DNA of 55,816 nt from Acidobacteriaceae bacterium (lineage in GTDB: Bacteria > Acidobacteriota > Terriglobia > Terriglobales > Acidobacteriaceae), in contig PKXQ01000041.1 of NCBI GenBank assembly GCA_003132405.1, positions 10,549-66,364 of the forward strand, given 5' to 3'. A program made the position numbers and the translations under genes. The notes beneath the pieces are model-generated. The model saw only the letters and a program-made list of their open reading frames with translations. It did no database searches and was not told the origin of the DNA. Positions within the stretch are counted from its first letter, which is position 1. The number at the start of each line of letters is the position of its first letter. Positions 44,770-53,531 of this stretch are shown here, piece after piece.

Positions 44770-46023
44770 ATGGACAACGTTTCCAAAATCGTACGCGAGC
44801 GGCTGAAGGCCGGAGCATTGGAGGCAAATCATCCCGAGGCAGATGAGCTGACTGCATTTGCCGAACGCTCTCTAGCTGAAGTAGAACGAATTGCGGTTCT
44901 TGAACACCTTGCCCGATGCTGTGATTGTCGCGACATTCTAGCCTTGGCCCTGCCTGCGACAGATGCCCTTGAAACGGCCGTCCGCACACCTGCGCAGGGA
45001 TGGGTGAATTGGCCCGCTCTCCGCTGGGGACTTGTGGCAGCCGGCATCGTCGCTATTGCGTTGCTGGGCATCGTGCAGTACCAAAGACCATCGGGAAACA
45101 TCGCCGCAACGTCAGGTGCGAGCCATCAAGTTGTATTCGAAGAAACCAGAAATCAGCCGCTGGCTTCACCCCCTCCTTCTGCCGGCGTTAAGAAGGCTGA
45201 AGATCAGGTTGCTTCGTCTAAGGTCACCAATTCTGATAGACAAATAGCAACGATGTTAAGCGAGAAGAAGAAGCGCGTGGCTCGCGCCGGTGGCGCGGGC
45301 GTTGCTCTTCCTGCTGCCGCGACTGGGTACAGTGCAGCATCTTCGCCGTTGTACAAGCAGCAAGCCGCTGCCGATCCGGCCACGAATATGCGGGTTCCCG
45401 CTGTCTCTGAAAGAGTGGCGGCACAAGCTCAGTCAGCCCCGCTCGACACGCGGACGTCAGAGGCAGGCCAGTTCGAGCCCCCTACTGCACCCCAACCCGC
45501 CAATCACTCGAATAACGAGAATTACGCTGCGGATCGGGTGGGCAAGGCCAAACCTGCCGTCATATCGCAATCTGCTGCGCCCGTCGCCCCGTCGATCATC
45601 CCTAGGTCAATCATCCCTCGCTGGGCGATTAATGCGGACGGCGTTCTGCAGCGTTCCTTCGACGATGGCGCGACCTGGCAAACGGTTGAGGTGGAAGCTC
45701 CCAGGTACTTCACAGATGCGACAGGTGTCGACGCTTCCGGGAAACCTTTGCAGCGCGAAGTGCGCAAAATGGCATCCCCCACGTTTCGCGCCGTTGCCGT
45801 GACGGGCACAGACGTCTGGGCAGGCGGTTCCGGCGCAATCCTCTATCATTCGCAGGATGCCGGCGATCATTGGACCCGGGTCATGCCCGCTTCCTCCGGC
45901 GCGACTCTAACCGGCGATATCGTCAGCCTGGAATTCCTCGACATGCAGCACGGAAAAGTCTCAACCTCGACGGCCGAAATCTGGAGCACCTCCGACGATG
46001 GCCAAACTTGGCAGAAACAATAA
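44770..46023 (+). CDS. Membrane anti-sigma-like protein with extracytoplasmic YCF48-type domain
   Basis: A 417-residue protein. The cytoplasmic N-terminus has the zinc-binding anti-sigma signature His46-x3-Cys50-x2-Cys53 (EHLARCCDCRDIL). One membrane helix follows at about 79-100 (LRWGLVAAGIVAIALLGIVQY), then a low-complexity Ala/Pro/Ser linker. The C-terminal 140 residues (RWAINADGVLQRSFDDGATWQTV...DVWAGGSGAILYHSQDAGDHWTRV...IWSTSDDGQTWQKQ) look like YCF48/BNR propeller blades. It probably holds the upstream sigma factor inactive and senses an envelope signal through the blades; the signal is unknown. Confidence 0.85.
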   Translation: MDNVSKIVRERLKAGALEANHPEADELTAFAERSLAEVERIAVLEHLARCCDCRDILALALPATDALETAVRTPAQGWVNWPALRWGLVAAGIVAIALLGIVQYQRPSGNIAATSGASHQVVFEETRNQPLASPPPSAGVKKAEDQVASSKVTNSDRQIATMLSEKKKRVARAGGAGVALPAAATGYSAASSPLYKQQAAADPATNMRVPAVSERVAAQAQSAPLDTRTSEAGQFEPPTAPQPANHSNNENYAADRVGKAKPAVISQSAAPVAPSIIPRSIIPRWAINADGVLQRSFDDGATWQTVEVEAPRYFTDATGVDASGKPLQREVRKMASPTFRAVAVTGTDVWAGGSGAILYHSQDAGDHWTRVMPASSGATLTGDIVSLEFLDMQHGKVSTSTAEIWSTSDDGQTWQKQ

Positions 46024-46224
46024 CTCTCCTCAAGTCCACCCCGCCGCATCGTGACTCTATCATTCTGAATTTCGCTCTCCACTAAAACCGTATTACCAAA
46101 GTGACGTTTACACCCAATGAGGGTCACCCTAATATCCATCTCGTGGTTTGGCAGTTCTGGGGGAGGGCTGCCGAGGCGTCCTGGACTGAAAAGTCGAGGG
46201 CGCTTTTTTCTGCTCGCTTGTCGA

Positions 46225-46764
46225 TTATCTGGCCGCTTTTCCTGTTTTCCGAAGGCGATCCAGATTCAAGACCATGTACTCCTCATCGATATAGCAGCCA
46301 CCAACCTTCAAGGCCTTGGCCTCGCACCCCCAGGGTTCAAATCCCAGCGAACGATAGAGTTTTGCCGCAGCCGTCTGAGTTGTGCCGACGGAAAGTTGTA
46401 TTTGTTCAAGCCCGTCGATTGAGGCAGCTCGCTTCAGTAGCGCGCGCAAGATATCGCGCCCAATCCCCTGTCCTCGCGCGCTGAAGGTTACGTAGACGCC
46501 CCAAATATGGCCTTTGTGAGCTGTCTTAAGTCCTTTCTCGCGATAAAACCCTGCCGTGCCCAATAGCTTCCTGCCCTCCAATGCGCCCACCACAAACGAG
46601 GTCGCCGGATCAGCTCCCAATTGCCCCCTCACTTCGTCCAGGCTGAGAGAACGGTGTTCCTCGGCGGACGAACTGAACGCTTCTGCCTCGCGCTCCAGCG
46701 CTTCCAGGCGAAAGTCCCAAAACTCATTCGCATCGTCCCCGGTAAGCAATCGAATCTCGGCCAT
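46225..46764 (-). CDS. GNAT-family N-acetyltransferase
   Basis: A 179-residue acetyl-CoA-dependent transferase. Motif A is GVYVTFSARGQGIGRDILRALLKRA, with the RGQGIG pyrophosphate loop. Motif B is IQLSVGTTQTAAAKLYRSLGFEPWG. The start MAEIRLLTGDDANEFWDFRLEALE is typical of the family. The acceptor (amine, peptide or antibiotic) cannot be told from sequence. The 46024-46224 gap before it shows no recognisable structure. Confidence 0.9.
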   Translation of the reverse strand: MAEIRLLTGDDANEFWDFRLEALEREAEAFSSSAEEHRSLSLDEVRGQLGADPATSFVVGALEGRKLLGTAGFYREKGLKTAHKGHIWGVYVTFSARGQGIGRDILRALLKRAASIDGLEQIQLSVGTTQTAAAKLYRSLGFEPWGCEAKALKVGGCYIDEEYMVLNLDRLRKTGKAAR

Positions 46765-46974
46765 TTACGGGTTTATACGGAATGTACGGTAGGAAGCGCA
46801 ACCGCTATAGGCCTCACCCGTTTGTGGTTTGCGACCCTTTGCCCTGTTCCGGCATCGAATAGCAGTGTTACGATACTAAGTTCGGTTCTCTGACGGGATG
46901 CACCTAGAAATGCCCGGCAGCGCAGCCCGACGGGGCGTCCGCCGATAGAGCGACGTTTACAACGAGGAGAAACA

Positions 46975-47343
46975 ATGCCAGGTAAGGAAACTGTGGAAGT
47001 CACCAAAAAAGCGGCAGGAAATGGAATCGTCGAGGTAACCGACGCAAATTTTGACCAGGACGTTTTGAAATCGGATAAGCCCGTACTCGTGGACTTCTGG
47101 GCGACCTGGTGCGGCCCTTGCCGCGCGATCGCGCCGATCGTCGAAGAACTGGCAAGTGAGTATCAGGGGAAAATAAAGATTGGCAAGATGGATGTAGACT
47201 CCAACAGCGCCACTCCCATGCGCTACAAAGTCACCGGCATCCCCACGCTTCTAGTTTTTAAGGGTGGCCAAGTGGTCGAACAGATCGTCGGCTACAAGCC
47301 GAAAGATACGATTGCGCAGGCGCTGAATAAGCACATCGGATAG
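46975..47343 (+). CDS. trxA: Thioredoxin
   Basis: A 122-residue cytoplasmic disulphide reductase. It has the active site WCGPC (Trp45-Cys49), the buried Asp before it (VLVDFWATWCGPC), the cis-proline loop GIPTLLVFKGG, and a 20-residue N-terminal extension before the fold. GAGGAGA stands upstream of the ATG. A strong terminator follows. Confidence 0.96.
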   Translation: MPGKETVEVTKKAAGNGIVEVTDANFDQDVLKSDKPVLVDFWATWCGPCRAIAPIVEELASEYQGKIKIGKMDVDSNSATPMRYKVTGIPTLLVFKGGQVVEQIVGYKPKDTIAQALNKHIG

Positions 47344-47370
47344 ACTTCTAGCCTCGCTTTAGATTCTCGA

Positions 47371-47410
47371 CGCACGCTGAATCCGTTTGGTCAGCGTGCG
47401 TTTCGTTTTT
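47371..47410 (+). terminator. Rho-independent terminator after trxA
   Basis: CGCACGCTGA and TCAGCGTGCG form a perfect 10-bp stem around a ten-base loop, followed by TTTCGTTTTT. This is the cleanest terminator in the window; it may also end the converging lexA transcript less efficiently. Confidence 0.92.
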
Positions 47411-47477
47411 AGACTTCGAATGGAACAGGATTCCCAGTCTTGCCTGAACGAATTGCAGGGCTGCTCGAGGTCGTTTT

Positions 47478-48098
47478 TCAATACTTCCTCAACACCCCAA
47501 TCACCCGTCCCTGCACGTCCACCGAGGCTGCGGGCACAATAATCGGCTTCATGGCTGCATTCGAGGGCTGCAGCCGAATGTTGTCGCCTTCCCGAAAGAA
47601 ACGTTTCAAGGTCGCGTCGCTCGAATCCACCAGAGCTACCACGATATCGCCATTGTGCGCGGTGCGCGCTTTTTCCACCAGCACGTAGTCACCGTCCAGA
47701 ATGGCCTCATCCTGCATGGAGTCCCCCCGCACTTCGAGCACAAACACTTCCTTCGAGCGCACAAAGTCTGCCAGCGAGATGGTCTCGTTATTTTGAATGG
47801 CCTCGATCGGTTGCCCGGCCGCAATGCGCCCTACCAGCGGCAGCACAACCGCGGTATTCACGCTCATCGCCTGCTTGAGCCGTCCTTTCGGAGGCAACAG
47901 ATCGATGGAGCGGCTGCGGTTGTAATCCCGCGTCAACAAGCCTTTCTTTTCCAGATTTGTGACATGCTTATGCACCGTGGCCAGGGACGTCAGCTCCAGC
48001 CCTTTGCCAATTTCATCGAATGAAGGAGAATACTGGTGTTCCGCCACAAATCGCGAAATGAAGTCGTACACTTCCCGTTGCCTGCGTGTGATGGCCAT
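47478..48098 (-). CDS. lexA: LexA SOS repressor
   Basis: A 206-residue repressor-protease. The N-terminal winged helix (MAITRRQREVYDFISRFV...YSPSFDEIGKGLELTSLATVHKHVTNLEKKGLL) is followed by the self-cleavage site Ala94-Gly95 (GRIAAGQP), nucleophile Ser127 (GDSM) and Lys165 (ATLKRFF). The start at 48098 gives the canonical N-terminus; the open frame upstream is non-homologous. The recognition helix sequence differs from E. coli LexA, so its operator may differ, and I could not identify an SOS box in the 107-base gap to the divergent gene. Confidence 0.95.
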   Translation of the reverse strand: MAITRRQREVYDFISRFVAEHQYSPSFDEIGKGLELTSLATVHKHVTNLEKKGLLTRDYNRSRSIDLLPPKGRLKQAMSVNTAVVLPLVGRIAAGQPIEAIQNNETISLADFVRSKEVFVLEVRGDSMQDEAILDGDYVLVEKARTAHNGDIVVALVDSSDATLKRFFREGDNIRLQPSNAAMKPIIVPAASVDVQGRVIGVLRKY

Positions 48099-48205
48099 AC
48101 CGACATTATTGGCGAAGATAAGGCGAAAAAGCAAGGGAAAATAAATGCGGTTCTCGATTCGGGCGTGAAACTTTTCTCTCTGTCGCGAGCGCATACAATA
48201 AGGGT

Positions 48206-48655
48206 ATGACTTCAACTCTTCCTGTTTTCCTCGAACCCAGCGCGACCGAAAAAAACTTCAATCGTCTTTTCGGATTTTTCGTGGGCCTTGGTGTGGGCTT
48301 CTCACACAATTACCTGCTCCAGGTTCGCGGACGGAAGAGCGGCAAAATCCATTCGACTCCAATTAATCTGCTGGAACTGGACGGGAGGAGTTACCTGGTC
48401 GCTCCGCGCGGGCGCACGCAGTGGGTACGAAACGCCGAAGCCGCCGGAGAAATTACCTTGAAGAGAGGAAGCACGCGCCGGAAATTTCGGCTGCGGACGA
48501 TCTCCGACATCGAGAAACCGCCAATCCTGAAAGCATACCTCGACACTTTCCCCCGCGAAGTGCAGCGCTATTTCGTGGTTACCGCAGGTTCGCCGCCAGA
48601 ATCTTTCGTCGCGATCGTCGCGAGTTATCCAGCTTTCGAACTGGTTGCGAATTAA
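48206..48655 (+). CDS. Deazaflavin-dependent nitroreductase-family protein (DDN/DUF385-like)
   Basis: A 149-residue split-barrel protein. LLQVRGRKSGKIHSTPINLLELDGRSYLVAPRGRTQWVRNAEAAGEITLKRG matches the DDN family, whose members reduce substrates with F420 or bind flavin. The cofactor used here is unknown. A TACAAT seven bases before the ATG could give a nearly leaderless transcript. Divergent from lexA. Confidence 0.85.
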   Translation: MTSTLPVFLEPSATEKNFNRLFGFFVGLGVGFSHNYLLQVRGRKSGKIHSTPINLLELDGRSYLVAPRGRTQWVRNAEAAGEITLKRGSTRRKFRLRTISDIEKPPILKAYLDTFPREVQRYFVVTAGSPPESFVAIVASYPAFELVAN

Positions 48656-49037
48656 ATTCTTCGTTGAAGTTCGCGCCCTGCGTCAGTCATCAATGTTGGC
48701 CCGATGCCACCAGGGTTGGTCGCAGCGAACAAATAAGGCCGACGGAGACTGAACCGTTTCGATTTCACTCTCCGCCGGCGTTGGGGGGACTACTTGCTGC
48801 CGCTTTTAGCTGCGCCGTCAGTGCTCGTCAGAGAAGCAGTATCCTCTGGTACCTTGCTGCTCTGCTGAGTTTTGGGCTGGGGACTGGACTGTTTTGTTGC
48901 CGGGTTTGCGTTGCCGGTATTGGAGCTGCTAACTGGACTGATCATATGAGGGTGACATCGGCAGCAGATCCTGAAACTTTAACGCCGGAGCAATAAAATC
49001 TTTCTAATCTCGATGGCCTGGCGTGGCAGCACCCGAC
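48656..49037. other. Gene-free interval
   Basis: A 382-base gap between converging genes. I see no gene with family support, no terminator hairpin with a T-run, and none of the dispersed repeats. Confidence 0.5.
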
Positions 49038-49706
49038 TCATGCCCCGGCAGTGAAAGAATTCTCCTCGGGCTTGGCTTCTATTTCATCCGGCATTCCGTC
49101 AGCGGCTACATCCTGCACAAATTCGCGGCGGCGCTCCGGACCCGTATGCTCGACCACGCGCACGCGGCGAGCGGGCATATGGCTGGGCTCCACGCTGACG
49201 ATGCGGCCTTCGCGCACTTCGATTTGCGCGCGAAACCAGTCGGTGCGATACATCCGTCCCGCGGCATAAAAAGTTATTGACGCCGCAATCGGGCCTTCAA
49301 ATTCCTCTCCCGTACAAGCGAGAATGCGGCGTCCCATTTCCTGCGACCAGGTGAGTCCGCCAACCAGGGGGTCATTCAGACGGAAACGTTCAAAGGGCAT
49401 GGCGTGCGAAAGCTTGCGCAGTTGCAGCAACTGCAGCAATACCGACGTTTTCGCCAGATTGGTGACGATAATTTTGGCTTCGCTTGCCGAAACACGTTCC
49501 ATTTTGATGTGGATGTCCGGCGACCACTCGCGCTCGAACTCTTCCCGCGCCAGGGCCAGGCCTTTGTCGGTGGCTTCGACATAGCGCAGCGTAGCGCGAG
49601 CCAGAATCACGCTGAAGAGGCAGGTCACAATCGTGGCGATGACTGGAATGTAGCTGATCAGCGTGGAAAACGGGATACGATACGAGTTCATCCACTGGAT
49701 ATGCAT
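49038..49706 (-). CDS. Hypothetical single-pass membrane protein
   Basis: A 222-residue protein with one membrane helix at about 12-38 (FSTLISYIPVIATIVTCLFSVILA), then a helical charged linker (RYVEATDKGLALAREEFEREW) and a beta-rich cytoplasmic or periplasmic domain (SPDIHIKMERVSASEAKIIVTNLAKTSVLLQLLQL...). The C-terminal 40 residues are charged and probably disordered. AGGAG lies 11 bases before the ATG at 49706. Family not recognised. Confidence 0.7.
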   Translation of the reverse strand: MHIQWMNSYRIPFSTLISYIPVIATIVTCLFSVILARATLRYVEATDKGLALAREEFEREWSPDIHIKMERVSASEAKIIVTNLAKTSVLLQLLQLRKLSHAMPFERFRLNDPLVGGLTWSQEMGRRILACTGEEFEGPIAASITFYAAGRMYRTDWFRAQIEVREGRIVSVEPSHMPARRVRVVEHTGPERRREFVQDVAADGMPDEIEAKPEENSFTAGA

Positions 49707-49897
49707 AGACGAGTGGCTCCTGCCAATGCGAGTTCGGACGGGGGGAGCAATCGGAATGAGTCTATCGAGGGGTCGGATGCGGCTCCAGATGCGGATGGTG
49801 AGAGGCGGGAAACCCGTGCTGGGCAGGGTCTTTAGTAATGAGCGGATGCGAGAACGTCATTGAAAGCGAAATCGCACGCTGTACTCTCGCTGTCCGC

Positions 49898-50674
49898 TCA
49901 CTCCAGCACGCTGTCGTCGAGTTTTTTTCTGCCCCAGTCGGCTGCCGCCTGCACGAAGGCCAGAACGATGGGATGCGGGTTTTTTTCGCTGGACGACAAT
50001 TGCGGTTGAAAGAGCGTGGCCAGGTAAAATCGGTGCGTCGGCGATTCAATCGCGCGAATTTCTCCGTCGGCGCCACGCGCGACGACGGGGAATCCCGCCT
50101 CCATGGCCGCCCACTCAAAGTCAGGATTGACTTCGAAGTTGCAGAAAAACTCTTCGCTTACGGTCGTCTTTTCCTTTCCGTAAAAAGATTGCAGGTAGGA
50201 ACCAGGACGCAAGCGAATCTCTGGCATCGTGCCCGATAGTTTCGGCGCGTTCCCTTTGCGATTAGGCACCGCACAAGCTACCGGGTAAATAATGATGTTC
50301 TTCGAGGCCGAATTGTTCTCAGCCGTGTCGGCATCTGAAATATTGAGAACGTTTCGGGCAAATTCGATGAACGCATATTGAAAGCCAGCGCATGTGCCGA
50401 GAAACGGCCAATCGCGCCGCCGCGCAAACTCAATCCCTTTGAGTATGCCGTCGAAACTCTCGAAAGGGCTGCCGGGCGCGGCCCACAGGCCGTCAAAAGT
50501 CTCAAGGTTTTTCTCGGCGTTATCGGCGCCCAGAGATTTCGTAGGGAGCCACTCCGCTTCGACTTTCATATTGAGTTTGCGGGCGGCATGCTGTAAGGAT
50601 TCTGTGGTGGCGTGATGCGAGCGGAAGTCGGCACTAAAATCGCCCATGATTCCGATGCGGACCGCGTCGCTCAC
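49898..50674 (-). CDS. CTP-synthase C-terminal-like amidotransferase-fold protein
   Basis: A 258-residue stand-alone relative of the glutamine amidotransferase domain of CTP synthase. RIGIMGDFSADFRSHHATTESLQHAA starts the fold. FDGLWAAPGSPFESFDGILKGIEFAR and FLGTCAGFQYAFIEFARNVLNISDA resemble the CTP synthase glutaminase, with nucleophile Cys95. The expected catalytic His-x-Glu (HPE) is replaced by Gln-Pro-Gln (LFQPQL), so a normal triad is missing. It lacks the synthetase domain. A family known as CTP synthase C-terminal region-related (seleno)proteins fits best. It starts with GTG. Function unknown. Confidence 0.85.
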   Translation of the reverse strand: MSDAVRIGIMGDFSADFRSHHATTESLQHAARKLNMKVEAEWLPTKSLGADNAEKNLETFDGLWAAPGSPFESFDGILKGIEFARRRDWPFLGTCAGFQYAFIEFARNVLNISDADTAENNSASKNIIIYPVACAVPNRKGNAPKLSGTMPEIRLRPGSYLQSFYGKEKTTVSEEFFCNFEVNPDFEWAAMEAGFPVVARGADGEIRAIESPTHRFYLATLFQPQLSSSEKNPHPIVLAFVQAAADWGRKKLDDSVLE

Positions 50675-50761
50675 GGGTTGATTGTACTAGAGGCCAAGAA
50701 ACGGACCGCGCCGGAGTAGCATCGTGCCAGGTTAGAAGCGTGGTGCGCCGGGCTGGTTCTG

Positions 50762-51958
50762 TCAGCGAAGATGCTCGATGCCCAGGAAAAGGTACAGGCA
50801 GAGCAGTGCGAGGGCGGGACCTCCCCAAATCATCAGCGCGCATTTCCAACCCAATGACCGGGCAACTTCCTGCTGGCTGCGCCAGGAAATGAGGAAAGTT
50901 TTGTTGTTCATTCCTTTCATCAGCACAACTGGCGGACGCGGATCGAATACATTCGCTTCCGCTGGTGAATTGGTGCCGTTGCCTCCGCCCGGCGCTGTGT
51001 TTGCCGCTTCAGAAAGCACCTGAACTCCGGGCGCATCCGTGCCGGAAGCAGACACACCCGCTGCGGCCCACGCCGCTGGGCTTGATACTCCTGCCTTTAA
51101 CAATGCAGCTGCAATTTTCTGCTGCTGGGTCATCTCCGAGGATTTCGTGAGATTGGAATCTGGCGACAATCGAATTAACTGATGCGGAGCCGATCCAGTC
51201 GCGAGGCGCTGAGCCGGCGATCCTGGTTGAACGGCATCTCGTTCCCCACCTTTGAAAAACGAAAGCGAACTTATCGACAGTGAGAATCCCTGAGGTGAGA
51301 AGGAGTTGATGGTTTCATCCCGTATTGGCTCTGCGCTGACTTCAAGACCAGGATTTTCGCTGAGAGTGCCCAGTATGAACAGCGAGTTTTTGGGCTTGAT
51401 GCAAAACTCTTCCACCTTGATCTTGTTTTTGGTGGCAACGCCATGGCGTGCCAGAAAGCCGCGCACGTTATCCGGCACTGGATCTTTCGTGGTGAAAAAC
51501 GAATCGCAGAATTGCTGCTCAAAGTCACGATGCAAGTCCAGGTCCGCACCGCGCGGGTCGACCATGATACGTCCAGTATTGTCGTCGACGAAGAAAGGCA
51601 CATGCATACATTCGCCCGCGACTTTAACCCATTGCTTATTTTTGCCGCGTTGTTTGTACTCCCATACCAGGGTGCGGTAGTAGTAGCAGGAGCGCGCTGT
51701 AATGGGCGCGACCATGGTGTGGGGCCCTACGGCGAGACCGCTGACTTCGACCATCCCCATTGCAGCGCTGCGAATTCTTGAGAATGGCGTGTCGAGAATC
51801 AGCCGGCGACGCTGCAGCAGGACGAATCCATAAAGGAAGCCGCCTATGCCGGCGCAGAAGCCGAGGACACACCAGACCAGCAATCCAGCCGGATTCGAGG
51901 ATCGAAAAATCAAGAGTGAAAGGGTCACCGACGAGGTCCACGGGGTGGCTTGGCACAC
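50762..51958 (-). CDS. GIDE-domain membrane protein
   Basis: A 398-residue protein with an N-terminal helix (GLLVWCVLGFCAGIGGFLYGFVLL), a GIDE (E3 ubiquitin ligase-like) domain at about 50-230 (RIRSAAMGMVEVSGLAVGPHTMVAPITARSCYYYRTLVWEYK), a long low-complexity Ala/Gly/Pro/Ser region and a C-terminal helix (CALMIWGGPALALLCLYLFLG). In eukaryotes the domain occurs in a mitochondrial ubiquitin ligase; the bacterial form has no RING finger and its role is unknown. The start is uncertain: GTG at 51958, or another GTG at 51928. Confidence 0.78.
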   Translation of the reverse strand: MCQATPWTSSVTLSLLIFRSSNPAGLLVWCVLGFCAGIGGFLYGFVLLQRRRLILDTPFSRIRSAAMGMVEVSGLAVGPHTMVAPITARSCYYYRTLVWEYKQRGKNKQWVKVAGECMHVPFFVDDNTGRIMVDPRGADLDLHRDFEQQFCDSFFTTKDPVPDNVRGFLARHGVATKNKIKVEEFCIKPKNSLFILGTLSENPGLEVSAEPIRDETINSFSPQGFSLSISSLSFFKGGERDAVQPGSPAQRLATGSAPHQLIRLSPDSNLTKSSEMTQQQKIAAALLKAGVSSPAAWAAAGVSASGTDAPGVQVLSEAANTAPGGGNGTNSPAEANVFDPRPPVVLMKGMNNKTFLISWRSQQEVARSLGWKCALMIWGGPALALLCLYLFLGIEHLR

Positions 51959-52115
51959 ACCTCCCGTGATCAGCCTAGCGAATGGTGAATGTCACGGCAG
52001 CAGAAAGTGGCGCCATTCGCTTACGTTAGTAATGGCCTATGCACAAGAGGCGTCGGATGTCGCATCCGCTGAGTCTTTCGCATGGCATTGCAAAATGAAT
52101 TAGCATCCTGTTGCC

Positions 52116-53528
52116 ATGTACATACGTGCCCCCGAGCTTACGGCTGACCAGGTCTTACAGGCCTTTCATCATGATGCCCCTAGTCTTTTTCTCGGCGCGA
52201 TGATCGTCGCTGTAGGACTCGTCGCCGCGGCGTTTTCGGCGATCCGCCGCAAGCATGATCCGCTGTTGATTTACTTTGCTCTCTTCGCCGCCGTCTACGG
52301 CCTCCGCATGTGGATGCGGTCTGATCTTTTGTCTCTGACCATGCAGGGATCGTCGTTCTATTTCAAAATCACTCACGCGATTGATTTTGTCATACCCATT
52401 CCCGCATTTCTGTTCTTTGATGCCGCTGGGCTACTGCACCGCTGGAGCAAGACCGCCGGTTACGCAATGGGAATCGTGCTTGGCGCGTTCGCTTTGGCAA
52501 CGTTGGTCTTCGGACCGCAGGATATTTTTTACCGGATCACTGGAGTCTTTGTGATCGCGGCTCTGATTGTCCTGGTTGGGCGGTCCATGCGCAGCGCTTC
52601 GGTTACTCAGGATTTCATCGTGATCCGGCGAGGATTGGTGATTTTTGTAGTTTTTGCTGTTTGGGAAAACATTCGAGGCATGCTCGGGCTCCCCTTCCCG
52701 AATGTCGAGCCGATTGGTTTTGTAGCATTTCTGATAGCTCTCGGATATGTGGCTGCCCGCCAGACGCTGCGGCGCGACCAGCAGCTCAGCGAGATTCAAA
52801 AGGAGCTTGAAGTCGCCCGCCGAATCCAGTTGTCGATCCTGCCCGATGGGTTTCCCAACTCCGCCAACTTCCTGGTCGCCGCGCGCTATGTGCCCATGAC
52901 TTCCGTCGCCGGGGATTTCTACGATTTCGTTGCAGCGGACAATCAGCGAGCGGGTCTGTTAATTGCCGATGTCTCCGGTCATGGTGTCCCAGCCGCGCTC
53001 ATCGCCTCCATGGTGAAAGTAGCGGCTACGTCGCAGCGCGCCAATGCTGCCAATCCCGCTCGATTGCTGGCGGGAATGAACTCCGTCCTCTGCGGCAACA
53101 CCCAGCAACAGTTCGTCACCGCAGCCTATGTTTACCTCGACTCGCAAACGCGGAAGCTTCACTACTCCGCGGCCGGACACCCGCCCATGCTGCTGCTGCG
53201 CGACGGAGAAGTGCGCGAAGTCGTGGAAAACGGCCTGATGCTGGCGGCTTTCGACTTTGCCACCTATTCGAATGCGACGCACCTTCTGAAGCCCGGCGAT
53301 CGTCTGCTGCTTTACACGGACGGAATCGTGGAAGCGGAGAGCGCCAAAGGAGAATTCTTCGGCCAAGAATCTTTGAGCACGCTGCTGCGTCAAACTTCAG
53401 CAATCGCACCGGCGTTCGCGGCAGATCGGATTATTTCTGCCGTACAGCAGTGGGCCGCGTCGCAGGATGACGATCTGACGGTGCTGATATGCGACTACGT
53501 AGAAAACGGAGTCGCACAGGCCAGCTAG
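52116..53528 (+). CDS. Membrane PP2C/SpoIIE-type serine phosphatase (RsbU-like)
   Basis: A 470-residue protein. About six membrane helices occupy residues 20-220, then a coiled-coil linker (RRDQQLSEIQKELEVARRIQLSILPDGFP), then a SpoIIE/PP2C phosphatase domain (about 255-465). Its metal-binding aspartates are in AGDFYDF, DVSGHGVPAAL, TDGIVEAE and DDDLTVLI. Such proteins dephosphorylate anti-sigma antagonist proteins in partner-switching pathways. No antagonist or switch kinase gene is adjacent, so the target is unknown. The membrane part may sense an envelope signal. Confidence 0.92.
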   Translation: MYIRAPELTADQVLQAFHHDAPSLFLGAMIVAVGLVAAAFSAIRRKHDPLLIYFALFAAVYGLRMWMRSDLLSLTMQGSSFYFKITHAIDFVIPIPAFLFFDAAGLLHRWSKTAGYAMGIVLGAFALATLVFGPQDIFYRITGVFVIAALIVLVGRSMRSASVTQDFIVIRRGLVIFVVFAVWENIRGMLGLPFPNVEPIGFVAFLIALGYVAARQTLRRDQQLSEIQKELEVARRIQLSILPDGFPNSANFLVAARYVPMTSVAGDFYDFVAADNQRAGLLIADVSGHGVPAALIASMVKVAATSQRANAANPARLLAGMNSVLCGNTQQQFVTAAYVYLDSQTRKLHYSAAGHPPMLLLRDGEVREVVENGLMLAAFDFATYSNATHLLKPGDRLLLYTDGIVEAESAKGEFFGQESLSTLLRQTSAIAPAFAADRIISAVQQWAASQDDDLTVLICDYVENGVAQAS

Positions 53529-53531
53529 TAT

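Noticed and set aside
46325..46345. GGGTTCAAATCCC, resembling a tRNA T-arm
   Set aside because: It lies inside the acetyltransferase gene, where it encodes the conserved SLGFEPWG motif. No acceptor stem, D-arm or anticodon arm surrounds it.
48421..48996. A 191-codon frame overlapping the deazaflavin-type gene
   Set aside because: The first part is the out-of-frame shadow of 48206-48655 and the rest has no family resemblance or start signal.
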